Assembly: GCA_030693155.1 (NCBI GenBank)
Contig: JAUYBJ010000026.1
Span: 1-64,000 of the forward strand
DNA from: Methylococcales bacterium
GTDB taxonomy: Bacteria > Pseudomonadota > Gammaproteobacteria > Methylococcales > Methylomonadaceae
Direction: 5' to 3'
DNA: 64,000 nt
Made by a program: the position numbers and the translations under genes. The notes below the pieces were generated by a model. That model saw only the letters and a list, made by a program, of their open reading frames with translations. It was not told the origin of the DNA and did no database searches. This document shows, one piece after another, positions 40,424 through 50,968 of this stretch (positions are counted from its first letter, which is position 1; each line of letters starts with the position of its first letter).

Positions 40424-41358
40424 TTGACTTCCTCATAATCAGGTTCACCGGGTGCGGGTTGTGCTGTTGGTGTGCCGAATAATAATGACTGCGGGTTATT
40501 TTTCAGCAAAGTAGCCGTGCTTTTTACTTCGCGCGAGGTGGCTTGTAAATCAGTGAGCAGAGCATTCATTTTGGGCAAGGTTTTTTGTATCAGAATATCG
40601 CCCATGTCTTTGCCGGTATCGGCGAAATTACCCGCTTTGTCAGTGAGTTGCCCCGTTTTCGTACTCAAGGTGCGTAATTCTTTACTTAAAGTTTGCAATT
40701 CTGCGGTTAAGCCGTTGATGTGTTTCAGCGTCTTTTGCGCATCGTGGCTTAAGTCAGGAATACTGACCAGTGCCTTATCAAGGCTTTTATTCAAGTCGAT
40801 TAATTTATCACTCAGGTTTTTTAAATTGCCCAGAATATCGCCGACATTTTCCACATTTTCATCGCTTAATAACGCATCCAAACGCATCATGACATGATCG
40901 GCTTTTACCAGTATTTTCTCCCCTGAATCTAATAATTTATCGGTCATCGACGGTACTAGGGGAATACGGTAGGCTTTATTGTTATTGTTGGGAGGCAAGG
41001 TTTCAGTGATGTGACCTGCATCGGCTAATTGAATCTGCGTTAAACCCGTTACGCCCTTTAAGCGTAAAGTCGCAAATACACCTCTGGTAAAAATGATATT
41101 TTTATCAACTTCAATCGGCATCAGAATGATGCTGGAGTCATCGGGATCGAATTTGATTTTAAGCACTTTACCGACCGCAATACCACGGTAAAACACCGTT
41201 GATTCAGGATTAAGCCCCGCGACCGCTTCGTGCGTGGCAATCATATAAATATTGCGCTCGCGTTCAAAATGCCCTATCCAGTAAATAATCCCAGTCACTG
41301 CCACCACAAAAACAACCAGAAACAGCCCTGTTATCAATGCGTGCTTATTTTTACCCAT
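40420..41358 (-). CDS. MlaD/MCE-domain lipid transport protein
   Basis: EAVAGLNPESTVFYRGIAVGKVLKIKFDPDDSS; long coiled-coil C-terminus. Confidence 0.88.
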   Translation of the reverse strand: MGKNKHALITGLFLVVFVVAVTGIIYWIGHFERERNIYMIATHEAVAGLNPESTVFYRGIAVGKVLKIKFDPDDSSIILMPIEVDKNIIFTRGVFATLRLKGVTGLTQIQLADAGHITETLPPNNNNKAYRIPLVPSMTDKLLDSGEKILVKADHVMMRLDALLSDENVENVGDILGNLKNLSDKLIDLNKSLDKALVSIPDLSHDAQKTLKHINGLTAELQTLSKELRTLSTKTGQLTDKAGNFADTGKDMGDILIQKTLPKMNALLTDLQATSREVKSTATLLKNNPQSLLFGTPTAQPAPGEPDYEEVK

Positions 41359-42127
41359 GCGTCGCCTCTCGATATTGAAATACCCGCTGTGCGCGTTTAT
41401 TGTAAAAAAACTTCTTAATGAACGGATGTTTACTGCTTAACACCTCTGCCAGTGTGCCATAAGCCACCAGTTGATTATCGGCAAGTACCGCGACTTTGGT
41501 ACATAAATCGCGCAGAATATCCAAGTCATGCGTCACCATAAACACGGTGAACTTAAGCGTGTGATGCAGTTCGGACAACAGATTGACAAAATCTTCACTG
41601 GAAATAGGATCGAGTCCTGAGGTGGGTTCATCAAGTAATAACAAACTGGGTTCAAGTACCATTGACCGCGCCAATGCGACACGCTTAATCATACCACCCG
41701 ACAAATCAGCAGGTTTTAACCACGCATCATGTTCAGACAAGCCGACCATAGACAGCTTCATAAACACGATGCGAGCAATCAAGTCCTCGTCATGCAAGCC
41801 GATTTCACGCAGGGGAAAGGCGATGTTATCAAACACATTCAACACACTGAACAACGCGCCTTTTTGAAACAACACGCCGCAATCATAACGCAACCATTGC
41901 CCGTGGTCGGCGGTGACTTTTTGCAAGGATTTACCCATCACGAACACCTCACCCTCAGTCGGTATTTGCAAGCCAATCACTTCGCGTAGCAAGGTGGTTT
42001 TACCGCACCCAGACTCGCCGACCACGCCCAATATTTCGCCCTGTTCAAGATTAAAACTAATATCCTTATGCACCACTTTATCGCCAAAGCGCGTCCAGAT
42101 ATGTTCAAACTGTATCGCGTAGCTCAT
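41351..42127 (-). CDS. ABC transporter ATP-binding protein (MlaF-like)
   Basis: GVVGESGCGKTTLLREVIGLQ; LSGGMIKRVALARSMVLEPSLLLLDEPTSGLDP. Confidence 0.92.
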   Translation of the reverse strand: MSYAIQFEHIWTRFGDKVVHKDISFNLEQGEILGVVGESGCGKTTLLREVIGLQIPTEGEVFVMGKSLQKVTADHGQWLRYDCGVLFQKGALFSVLNVFDNIAFPLREIGLHDEDLIARIVFMKLSMVGLSEHDAWLKPADLSGGMIKRVALARSMVLEPSLLLLDEPTSGLDPISSEDFVNLLSELHHTLKFTVFMVTHDLDILRDLCTKVAVLADNQLVAYGTLAEVLSSKHPFIKKFFYNKRAQRVFQYREATHG

Positions 42128-43263
42128 GGCATTCCGATTCCCATAAATAAAATAGCAAACAGCGCGTCTATCATAATCACCACGGTAATTGCCGCGACTA
42201 CGGAATTAGTGGTTTCACTGCCCAGACTTTCGGTATTGGGTTTGATTCTAAAACCAAAATGACAGGCAATCAGCGCAATCATCAAACCAAATACGGTACT
42301 TTTACCCAGACCGATAAACAGATTCACTAACGGCACAACATCAGGCAGTTGCACTAAAAATTGTTGATAACTAATGTCCAGCGTATTTTGCGCAGAAAAC
42401 ATCCCGCCTATCAGTGCGGCGGCACTTGTCCAAGTGCTTAACAGGGGCATAACGATTGCCAGCGCGGTGACTTTGGGCAAAATCAAACGCAGTGAATGGG
42501 AAATGCCCATTGCTGATAACGCATCCAACTCTTCTGTGACCCGCATAATACCGATTTGTGCGGTAATCGCAGAACCTGAACGCCCGGCAACCAGAATAGC
42601 CGCCAACAAAGGCCCTAATTCTCGAATAATGCTTAAGCCCAGAATATTAATAATATACACTTCCGCGCCGAAGGTTTTTAATTGCAGGGCGGATAAATAG
42701 CTCAATACTATGCCGATTAAAAACCCCACCAAGGCGGTAATGCCCAAGGCGCGAACCCCTGCATCGTAAATGGTGATAAAAATCTCAGCCCACGGAATAG
42801 CCTGCGGATGCCAGATTAAATACAGTCCATCCAATAGCAACTGCCCTAATAATATCAACACACTTAACAACTGCGACCAAAAACCCACTAGCGTTTGTCG
42901 GCAATAATCGACAACCACACTGAAACCAAACGGCGTGGCTTCAATAACAGGTAGCTGTTGCGCTTGCCAACGGTCAAACAGGCTTTGATGCTCAGGCTTA
43001 ATGTTTAACTGGCTGGGCAGTTGTTCACCCCATGCCCGCCAGAGTAATAACGCCGCCACACTATCCAGCACATCGACGGAGGTTATATCCCAGCTTTGGC
43101 TCTTATTAGTCGCTAGTTGTTTGATTTGTTGCTGTATGCTGGTATTTATTGACAGGTTACGCAGATTCCAGCTGCCTGATAAGGTAACGCACGATTGCCC
43201 GTTGTCTTGTTTGGAGACGGTTAGAGAGGGGGGAAGTTCTGAGTTTATCGGCGTGTCTGTCAT
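42124..43263 (-). CDS. MlaE-family ABC permease with N-terminal STAS-like domain
   Basis: STAS-like N-terminus; IIRELGPLLAAILVAGRSGSAITAQIGIMRVTEELDALSAMGI. Confidence 0.92.
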   Translation of the reverse strand: MTDTPINSELPPSLTVSKQDNGQSCVTLSGSWNLRNLSINTSIQQQIKQLATNKSQSWDITSVDVLDSVAALLLWRAWGEQLPSQLNIKPEHQSLFDRWQAQQLPVIEATPFGFSVVVDYCRQTLVGFWSQLLSVLILLGQLLLDGLYLIWHPQAIPWAEIFITIYDAGVRALGITALVGFLIGIVLSYLSALQLKTFGAEVYIINILGLSIIRELGPLLAAILVAGRSGSAITAQIGIMRVTEELDALSAMGISHSLRLILPKVTALAIVMPLLSTWTSAAALIGGMFSAQNTLDISYQQFLVQLPDVVPLVNLFIGLGKSTVFGLMIALIACHFGFRIKPNTESLGSETTNSVVAAITVVIMIDALFAILFMGIGMP

Positions 43264-43349
43264 AAGTTATGCGTCACGACCATTAAATGAATAGAAAAAA
43301 GAGTACAAACCTAAGTACACCGTCAGTTTAATGATGACGGGTAAAGTTG

Positions 43350-43386
43350 CTAGACCTGCGAGGTTTTTAAAACCTCGCAGGTCTTT
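43350..43386. terminator. Terminator-like palindrome
   Basis: agacctgcgaggtttttaaaacctcgcaggtcttt. Confidence 0.65.
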
Positions 43387-43417
43387 ATCGCACCGTCATA
43401 ATAAAATAGACTGACTA

Positions 43418-43528
43418 GGTTCTGTTGACATTTCGGGAATAGTCATTCAGAAACAACCAGTTATAAATATATAGCAAAATCATAACTTACTGATATAGTT
43501 AGCGATTTTACCAAATTTCAACAGAGCC
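43418..43528. mobile_element. 111-bp MITE-like element with TA flanks
   Basis: Ends GGTTCTGTTGACATTT / revcomp of AAATTTCAACAGAGCC (GGCTCTGTTGAAATTT); flanked by TA at 43416-43417 and 43529-43530. Confidence 0.7.
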
Positions 43529-43566
43529 TAATAGGCTTGTACTCTAAACTCACTGACCGTTATAGT

Positions 43567-44319
43567 CTACTGTTCAATATTATAAACAATAGTCACCACG
43601 ACTTTGGCGGTTTTATTGACGGTGGTTTTATCATACACGCCGCCGTAATCATCGGTTTCGGCATTTGCACCAGCGGCGAGAATATAAAACGCACCTTGTG
43701 AAGCGGAACGCATCACACCGACATGGACACCGTCTTGTTTGGTGAATTCGTTGGCGCGTTTGCGGGCGTTTTCCGTTGCCGCACCGATAAGTGACATTTT
43801 TACATCTTCCAGATTACTCGCCAAATATAACGGGGAATCGGCATTAACAGGACGACCTTCGGCTTGTAAGCTGAGAAAATCTTTACTGGCGGTGACGATT
43901 TTGGCTAAATCCTGTGTACTGATAACAATATCCTGATGTGCATCAAAACCGTTTTGTACCGATTTAGTGCCACCTTGAGGTAAAGGAATGTCTTCATAAT
44001 GCGGTTCGACAAATTCAGTGCCTTCCTGCCAACCTGCTTTATCCAGCGCATGGTCGAGTAAAAATTTATCCAGCGCAGGACGTTCGCCGCGCAGTTTAGC
44101 TAATGCCTGTGCAAAATCAGGCGCATTCACGAAAACCGATACCCGCCATTCCGCTCTGTCGGCAGTAATGGCTTTTTCTGCCAGACCTTTAACCGTGATG
44201 GCTTGTTGACTGGACACCGCTTTTTTCGCTTGCACACCTAATATGAACGCCGCGCTGGACATACCGAGTGCGAGCGTAATGCCCAGCACTGCCATTGCGG
44301 TTAATGATTGTTTTTCCAT
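43567..44319 (-). CDS. SIMPL domain-containing (DUF541) protein
   Basis: ITVKGLAEKAITADRAEWRVSVFVNAPDFAQALAKL...AATENARKRANEFTKQDG. Confidence 0.85.
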   Translation of the reverse strand: MEKQSLTAMAVLGITLALGMSSAAFILGVQAKKAVSSQQAITVKGLAEKAITADRAEWRVSVFVNAPDFAQALAKLRGERPALDKFLLDHALDKAGWQEGTEFVEPHYEDIPLPQGGTKSVQNGFDAHQDIVISTQDLAKIVTASKDFLSLQAEGRPVNADSPLYLASNLEDVKMSLIGAATENARKRANEFTKQDGVHVGVMRSASQGAFYILAAGANAETDDYGGVYDKTTVNKTAKVVVTIVYNIEQ

Positions 44320-44382
44320 TGCCTTAGCCTGTTGTGAGTTGTGTTGGTCGAGTTGCCCAAAAACGGCAACCCGAGCGGCTGA

Positions 44383-45270
44383 CTATAGTTTTTGCACTAA
44401 GTCTTTCAGATACGCTAAAAAGTCGGTTTTCAGTTCGCTGTGTAATAAGCCATGCTCAACGTTGGCAATTAAAAAGCCCAATTTTGAGCCGCAATCGTAA
44501 CGAGTGCCTTCAAATTCAAACGCCAATACTTGCTGGTCTTTTAATAAATCAGCAATTGCATCGGTGAGTTGAATTTCACCGCCCGCACCTCTTTCGGTGG
44601 TGGCGAGTTTATCAAAAATGGCAGGTGTCAAAATATAACGCCCGATAACGGCAAGATTGGACGGTGCTACGTCGGGTTTCGGTTTTTCAACAATCAACTC
44701 AATCGGTGCGTGTGAACCTGAACTTTCGCCGGTTCTGACGATACCATAACTGCCCGTATCGGCAGGATTGACGCGCTCTACCGCTAAAATTGAGCTGTGT
44801 TGTTCATCGTATAATTTAACCATTTGCGCCATACAGCCGCGTGTTCCGTCTTCAACCAGATCATCAGCTAAAATAACGGCAAACGGTTCATCACCAATCA
44901 CAGGTCGGGCGCAAGCAACGGCATGACCTAAGCCTAGGGGTTCGGGTTGACGAATAAACACGAATGACACATTAGGCGGTACGATGCTGCGCAGTAACGT
45001 CAACAGCTCGGTTTTGTTTTTGTTTTCCAGCTCGGTTTCTAGTTCGTAGGCTTTATCGAAATGGTCGATAATCGCGTTTTTACTGCGTCCTGTGATGAAT
45101 ATCATGGTATCAATACCAGCGGCGACGGCTTCTTCAACCGCGTATTGAATCAGGGGTTTATCAACAATCGGTAACAGTTCTTTCGCGACAGACTTGGTTG
45201 CAGGCAGGAAACGGGTTCCTAAACCTGCCACGGGAAATACGGCTTTGGTAACTTTAGTAATGCTGCTCAT
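44383..45270 (-). CDS. galU: UTP-glucose-1-phosphate uridylyltransferase
   Basis: KAVFPVAGLGTRFLPATKSVAKELLPIVDKPLIQYAVEEA. Confidence 0.96.
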   Translation of the reverse strand: MSSITKVTKAVFPVAGLGTRFLPATKSVAKELLPIVDKPLIQYAVEEAVAAGIDTMIFITGRSKNAIIDHFDKAYELETELENKNKTELLTLLRSIVPPNVSFVFIRQPEPLGLGHAVACARPVIGDEPFAVILADDLVEDGTRGCMAQMVKLYDEQHSSILAVERVNPADTGSYGIVRTGESSGSHAPIELIVEKPKPDVAPSNLAVIGRYILTPAIFDKLATTERGAGGEIQLTDAIADLLKDQQVLAFEFEGTRYDCGSKLGFLIANVEHGLLHSELKTDFLAYLKDLVQKL

Positions 45271-45315
45271 TGATGGTTTCCTTTATGGAGATTAGTTGTT
45301 GATAAAGTGAATTAA

Positions 45316-46713
45316 TTAATCGCGGTGGTAGTGGTCGGAAAAACGCACAATATCATCCTCGCCCAGATAACTGCCTGATTGCACTTCGACAATTTCCAGC
45401 GGAATGACCCCCGGATTTTCCAGACTGTGAATCATACCCACAGGAATATAGGTGGATTCATTTTCGGTAATCAATACCGTTTCATCGCCCCTGCTGACCA
45501 GTGCCGTGCCTTTGACGACGACCCAGTGTTCGGCGCGGTGATGATGTTTTTGTACGGATAATTTTGCCTTGGGTTTAACCACAATGCGTTTGGTGTGGTG
45601 GCGTTCACCCTCATCCACCAAATCATAATGCCCCCACGGACGGTATATTTTACGGTGTGTTTCCACTTCTTTACGGTGGGCTTTTTTCAGTTGGTCAACG
45701 ATATGTTTAACGTCCTGAACTTTATCTTTACTGGCAATCATCAGCGCGTCTTTGGTTTCGACCACCACTAAATCCTGCACACCGATGACCGTGACCAGTT
45801 TATGTTCGGCATAGATAAACGAGTTTTCCGTATCCCGCGTGATGACATCGCCGCTGATGGCATTACCGTGTGCGTCTTTTGGCGTGACATCCCACAATGC
45901 CGACCACGAGCCGATGTCATTCCACCCCGCATCCAACGGAATGACGACTGCCAAGTCGGTTTTTTCCATCACTGCGTAGTCGATAGAATTGCTGGGACAG
46001 GTAGCAAACACGTCTTTATCGACACGGACAAAATCAACATCCACTTGCGCTGTACTGATGGCTTTTTGGCACACGGACAACATGGTCACATCAAATTTTG
46101 CCAGTTCATTTAAAAAACAGCTGGCTTTAAAGACAAACATTCCGCTGTTCCAGAAATAATCGCCGCTGTCTAAATAGTCTGTTGCTGTTTCTAGGTCGGG
46201 TTTTTCCACAAACGCAGCCAGATTAAACGCCACGCCTTGTTGTACCGTATCGCGCTTAATATAACCATAGCCTGTTTCAGGTGCAGTCGGCACGATACCG
46301 AAGGTCACTAAAAAGCCCTGCTCTGCCAATCTTTGTGCGTGGTGAATCGCCTGATGAAATGCGTTTATATCGGTGATAACGTGATCGGCGGGCAGTACCA
46401 GTAAAATATCCTCTGCATCCGCACTCAGTGCCGCCATGGTAATAGCGGGCGCGGTGTTTTTACCGACAGGTTCAAGAATAATCGCCGCAGGTTTAGCATC
46501 AATTTCCCACAACTGCTCTGCCATCATAAAACGGTGTTCTTCGTTACACACTGCTATCGGTGGCTGCAAACCTTCCAGCCCTGACAATCGCAACAAAGTG
46601 TCCTGTAACATCGTATGGTTAGACACCAACGGCAGGAATTGTTTCGGATATTGTCCGCGCGATAATGGCCACAGGCGCGTACCCGAACCGCCAGACAAAA
46701 TGACTGGAATCAT
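45316..46713 (-). CDS. manC: Mannose-1-phosphate guanylyltransferase/mannose-6-phosphate isomerase
   Basis: [73 protein letters not shown]. Confidence 0.95.
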   Translation of the reverse strand: MIPVILSGGSGTRLWPLSRGQYPKQFLPLVSNHTMLQDTLLRLSGLEGLQPPIAVCNEEHRFMMAEQLWEIDAKPAAIILEPVGKNTAPAITMAALSADAEDILLVLPADHVITDINAFHQAIHHAQRLAEQGFLVTFGIVPTAPETGYGYIKRDTVQQGVAFNLAAFVEKPDLETATDYLDSGDYFWNSGMFVFKASCFLNELAKFDVTMLSVCQKAISTAQVDVDFVRVDKDVFATCPSNSIDYAVMEKTDLAVVIPLDAGWNDIGSWSALWDVTPKDAHGNAISGDVITRDTENSFIYAEHKLVTVIGVQDLVVVETKDALMIASKDKVQDVKHIVDQLKKAHRKEVETHRKIYRPWGHYDLVDEGERHHTKRIVVKPKAKLSVQKHHHRAEHWVVVKGTALVSRGDETVLITENESTYIPVGMIHSLENPGVIPLEIVEVQSGSYLGEDDIVRFSDHYHRD

Positions 46714-47336
46714 GCGTGTTCCTTATGGGGGAAATGAATAATGCCGCGTTCCACCAATAGCCCGATGACCTGCTGCACGCTGTCTTCCAGCGACAGATTT
46801 TGCGTATCCACCACTAATTCAGGATTTTCAGGGGCTTCATAAGGTGAGCCTATGCCTGTAAAAAAGGGAATCTGCCCTGCTCTGGCTTTTTTGTATAAGC
46901 CTTTTACGTCGCGCTGTTCGCAGGTTTCAATCGCGCATTCACAATAAATTTCCAAAAAATCACCATGCGGCACTAAATTTCTGGCGGTATTACGGTCGGA
47001 TTTAAACGGGGAAATAAACGCGGTCAGCGTGATAGTACCCGCTTCCGTCATCAGTTTAGCCAGCTCACCGATACGGCGGATATTTTCCATGCGGTCTTTA
47101 TCGCTAAAGCCTAAATCACTGCACAAACCATGACGCACATTATCGCCATCCAGCACAAAAGTAGAAATGCCCAGATGATACAAATAATCTTCCACCGCGT
47201 GGGCTAACGTCGATTTTCCTGAGCCTGATAAACCCGTAAACCACAGAATAACGCTACGGTGTTTATGCAGTTTTTCGCGTGCTGCACGGGTGATAGTGGC
47301 ATGATGCCAAACGGTATTGGTGCTTTTTGAAGTCAT
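46710..47336 (-). CDS. cysC: Adenylyl-sulfate kinase
   Basis: [60 protein letters not shown]. Confidence 0.95.
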   Translation of the reverse strand: MTSKSTNTVWHHATITRAAREKLHKHRSVILWFTGLSGSGKSTLAHAVEDYLYHLGISTFVLDGDNVRHGLCSDLGFSDKDRMENIRRIGELAKLMTEAGTITLTAFISPFKSDRNTARNLVPHGDFLEIYCECAIETCEQRDVKGLYKKARAGQIPFFTGIGSPYEAPENPELVVDTQNLSLEDSVQQVIGLLVERGIIHFPHKEHA

Positions 47337-47342
47337 AGTCTG

Positions 47343-48302
47343 TTATGAATAGTGTTGTGCAAAGGCATTGATAAAATTGGGCAGTTGGTCAAACGGCAAA
47401 TGATTAATACCCGCCGCACTTTTACGCCCGCCACCCGAAGCAAAAGCCGAGCATAGCGTATCTGCACCCGTGTTATTGGTTAATGGCGCACGAACACTGA
47501 CTTGATAATCGCCTTGCATCGTGACATTTAACACGGCATGAGCGCGGTCTGGGTACTGATTCGCCAATTCATTGCTGAATACGCCGCCGACCCGTCTTGC
47601 CCATGCTTCATCGGGCAGACTATACACCGCGACCCGCGCGGTTTGATAATCAGCTTTTATCGTTAATGCCTGCGCCATATCTTCCTCATAGCCCGTTATC
47701 AACTGCTCATAAATCAACGGTTGCTCACGCATAAATTCAAACGGTGACGGGTATGGCAGACAGGCATGATACAGCGCGGCGGGAGAAAAATGCAGATCCG
47801 CAACACAACTGCCATAGCCATTGTAATTGATACAGATCCCCAAGCGTTGCAGCGTTTTCAATTGCTCAGCGGACAATGATAAATTTTGTGCAGCTTGCGT
47901 GGCACTGTCCCGTAAATTATCACCAAACGCCGCCACCACTGCCCACGCACGGTACTGACCGTTTAAATACTCATCCACCAACAAACTGGTGCAAATATTT
48001 GAGTCGGTATTAATCCGCGTGGTTAAGTGCGGGTGTTGTGGAATGTCGCCTGATTGATGATGATCGACATAAAACACACTTGCACCCTGTAATAATAGCC
48101 TATCCAGAGCGGTGCGGTTTTTTCTCAGCGAAATATCCAGCACCGTGACGCTATCACCCGCTTGCGCATTAACGCGCTGCAACAATTCAATATCGCGTTT
48201 AACACCTGTTACTAAAATTGAATCCACTGGTTCAGCAAGGCGCAATTGCAACAACGCGCACAAACCATCGGCATCCCCATTAAAAACATCGTATTGCATC
48301 AT
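47343..48302 (-). CDS. DHH-family phosphoesterase
   Basis: YDVFNGDADGLCALLQLRL; YVDHHQSGDIP; C-terminal GGGRKSAAGINHLP. Confidence 0.85.
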   Translation of the reverse strand: MMQYDVFNGDADGLCALLQLRLAEPVDSILVTGVKRDIELLQRVNAQAGDSVTVLDISLRKNRTALDRLLLQGASVFYVDHHQSGDIPQHPHLTTRINTDSNICTSLLVDEYLNGQYRAWAVVAAFGDNLRDSATQAAQNLSLSAEQLKTLQRLGICINYNGYGSCVADLHFSPAALYHACLPYPSPFEFMREQPLIYEQLITGYEEDMAQALTIKADYQTARVAVYSLPDEAWARRVGGVFSNELANQYPDRAHAVLNVTMQGDYQVSVRAPLTNNTGADTLCSAFASGGGRKSAAGINHLPFDQLPNFINAFAQHYS

Positions 48303-48426
48303 TCACTCGAATTGATTGCTGAATGGCTTATTTTACGCGAGAAGCAACGCAATTCAAAAACAGCCGTGCTGGAAAAAGCATTATTAAGTAGAATGCGGCA
48401 AACAAAATCAACAGGTATTCACGTTT

Positions 48427-49530
48427 ATGTCCACTCAAGTCCAATTTGTCACCCTGCGTTTTTTAAGAAACGGTCTACGGCAGCTATTGCCCAATACGCA
48501 AGCCGTGTTATTAGCAGCGACATTAATCCTGAGTTTTGTGCTGATTTATTCGTTGTCTGACTTACTCATGCCCGTATTCGTCTCCATCGTACTTGCCTAT
48601 TTGCTGGAAGGCATCGTCCGCAAAGTGGAAAGCATGAAAGTCTCGCGCATAGTCGCCGTGTATCTGGTATTTTTAAGTTTTATGATCGGACTGGGATTTT
48701 TATTATTTTTTTTGCTGCCTGTGGTATCGGAGCAGGCAATACAATTGGTACAGCAAATACCTGATATTCTCAGCCGCTCACAAACTGAAATCATGCGTTT
48801 ATCTAAAGTCTATCCGCAGTTTTTTTCTGAAAAGAAAATTCAACAAATCATGCCCTTGGCACAAAAAGAATTATTAGGCTACGCGCAAAACTTATTGTCC
48901 GTTTCTGCCGCCTCTGTGGTCGGCTTAGTCAGCGTGATGATTTATTTGTTTTTAGTGCCGATGATGGTATTTTTCTTTTTAAAAGATAAAGAATTATTCC
49001 TCTCATGGTTCGTACAATTTTTGCCCAGCGAGCGGCATCTAACGGTTCATGTCTGGGAAGAAATTGATGACCAGATCGGTAATTATGTCCACGGGAAATT
49101 TGCCGAAGTGTTTATACTCTGGTTTATCAGCTTTGCCACTTTCGCCGCTCTGGATTTACATTACGCCATGTTACTGGCGGTATTAATGGGCATACAGGCG
49201 ATTATTCCCTACATCGGCGCGACTTTAGTGACTTTCCCCGTATTAGGCGTAGCGTATTTTCAATGGGGCTTAAGCGGTGATGATTTTATGTACGTCCTGA
49301 TTGCTTACAGTATTATTCAAGCCTTGGATGGCGTGATATTAGTGCCGCTATTATTTTCAGAAGCGGTGAATTTACACGCGGTCGCCATTATTATCGCCAT
49401 CTTGTTTTTCGGCGGCTTATGGGGATTTTGGGGGGTATTTTTAGCGATTCCCTTAGCCACCGTGGTGAAAGCGGTATTAACTTCATGGCCGCGCATAGGT
49501 TCTAATATTGAGTTACACCGCAATTATTAA
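48427..49530 (+). CDS. AI-2E family transporter (PerM-like)
   Basis: 8-TM protein; LMGIQAIIPYIGATLVTFPVLGVAYFQWG; GGLWGFWGVFLAIPLATVVKAVL. Confidence 0.9.
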   Translation: MSTQVQFVTLRFLRNGLRQLLPNTQAVLLAATLILSFVLIYSLSDLLMPVFVSIVLAYLLEGIVRKVESMKVSRIVAVYLVFLSFMIGLGFLLFFLLPVVSEQAIQLVQQIPDILSRSQTEIMRLSKVYPQFFSEKKIQQIMPLAQKELLGYAQNLLSVSAASVVGLVSVMIYLFLVPMMVFFFLKDKELFLSWFVQFLPSERHLTVHVWEEIDDQIGNYVHGKFAEVFILWFISFATFAALDLHYAMLLAVLMGIQAIIPYIGATLVTFPVLGVAYFQWGLSGDDFMYVLIAYSIIQALDGVILVPLLFSEAVNLHAVAIIIAILFFGGLWGFWGVFLAIPLATVVKAVLTSWPRIGSNIELHRNY

Positions 49531-49568
49531 CTGATGTTACGCATGAAAAAGCAAAATCTGTTATTTTT

Positions 49569-49602
49569 ATGACTGCCAGTCCTTTAAAGGACTGACAGTC
49601 AT
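49569..49602. repeat. Dispersed palindrome (AGTCCTTTAAAGGACT family)
   Basis: atgactgccagtcctttaaaggactgacagtcat; about 60 bp of shared context with 62398-62455. Confidence 0.9.
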
Positions 49603-49681
49603 TCACGCTGTTGTAACAGGTTTAACCCATTACCATTTTTAATTTTTTTCGTGCTTTTCGTGGACAATATTTTCTTGTGAA

Positions 49682-50230
49682 TTAATACAAGCCCAACTGC
49701 AATTGCGCGACTTCTGACATCATTTCCCTCGCCCATGGTGGATCAAGCACCACTTCGACATTGACCTTCGCAACACCCGGCAAAGCGCGAATACATTTTT
49801 CCACGTCGCTTTGAATCACAGGTCCCATGCCGCAACCGGGCGCTGTAAGGGTCATTTGCACATAGACATCATTTTTATCGTCGCCGACAGGGGTAACTTC
49901 ACACTGATAAACCAGACCTAAATCCACGACATTGACGGGAATTTCAGGGTCATAAACGGTTTTCATCACTTCCCAGCAATTTTTTTCAACGGCTTCGGCG
50001 CTGGTTTCAGACACCAGTGTATGCAGTTCGTGGACTTCTTTGCCCAAGGCATCGGCATCAACACCCGCAATACGCACCATGTGACCGTAGCCTGTAATGA
50101 CGGTGTAGTTATTACCCAGCGATTGGTGAATGGTGACTGTTTCACCTTTTTTTAAAGTGTCAGGTGTACCGTCAGGAATAGTGATGATATTGACATCTCT
50201 GGTTAAAACAAAACTTTCGTTTTCAGACAT
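49682..50230 (-). CDS. sufT: Putative Fe-S cluster assembly protein SufT
   Basis: CWEVMKTVYDPEIPVNVVDLGLVYQCEVTP...MTLTAPGCGMGPVIQSDVE. Confidence 0.92.
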   Translation of the reverse strand: MSENESFVLTRDVNIITIPDGTPDTLKKGETVTIHQSLGNNYTVITGYGHMVRIAGVDADALGKEVHELHTLVSETSAEAVEKNCWEVMKTVYDPEIPVNVVDLGLVYQCEVTPVGDDKNDVYVQMTLTAPGCGMGPVIQSDVEKCIRALPGVAKVNVEVVLDPPWAREMMSEVAQLQLGLY

Positions 50231-50239
50231 GATTGTGGC

Positions 50240-50968
50240 TCATAAGTGGAAAGTTCTCGCGTCAATCACTTGACCTGTAATGGCTATGCTTTGCGAGGTG
50301 AATAAATGGAGATACGCACCCGCTAAATCTTCCATAGCGGGTAATTTGGTTTTATCTTCGGCAGGATAGGCGCGTTTGCGCAACGGCGAATCAACGGGGC
50401 CTGGAACTAATACATTGACGCGAATTTTTTGCGCGGCTTCCAATTCTTCTGCCAGTATTTTAGCCAGCCCTTCCATACCGATTTTCGATACGCCGTACGC
50501 GCCAGTGTAGGCGTGGGCTAGGCGTGCGGAAGAATCGGAGGTAAACACGATGGAGGCGTGTTCGCTTTTTTGTAACACGGGCAGCAACACGCGGGTCAGT
50601 AAAAACGGCGCGTTGAGATTGACGTTCAGCGTGTGTCCCCAGTCTTTGGTACTGTGCAGGGCAAGCGGTGTAAACGCGCTGAATTCAACGGCGGAATGTA
50701 ATACTCCGTGTAATACTCCGTATTTTTCTTCAATACGGTTGGCTAAGTTCTGATAGTCGTTTTCGGTCGCGCCCGCTAAATCAAACGGGTACATAATCGG
50801 TTCAGGCGCGTTTTCTGCGACAATCGCATCGTAAATTTTTTCTAATTTAGGAATGCTTTTATCGAGCAGAATAATGTGTGCGCCGTGTTTGGCTAACGTG
50901 AGTGCGGCGGTACTGCCTAGACCGCCGCCTGCACCGGTAATTAAAATAACGTTGTTTTTTAGTGGCAT
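50240..50968 (-). CDS. YciK-family short-chain dehydrogenase
   Basis: MPLKNNVILITGAGGGLGSTAALTLAKHGAHIILLDK; YGVSKIGMEGLAKIL. Confidence 0.9.
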   Translation of the reverse strand: MPLKNNVILITGAGGGLGSTAALTLAKHGAHIILLDKSIPKLEKIYDAIVAENAPEPIMYPFDLAGATENDYQNLANRIEEKYGVLHGVLHSAVEFSAFTPLALHSTKDWGHTLNVNLNAPFLLTRVLLPVLQKSEHASIVFTSDSSARLAHAYTGAYGVSKIGMEGLAKILAEELEAAQKIRVNVLVPGPVDSPLRKRAYPAEDKTKLPAMEDLAGAYLHLFTSQSIAITGQVIDARTFHL

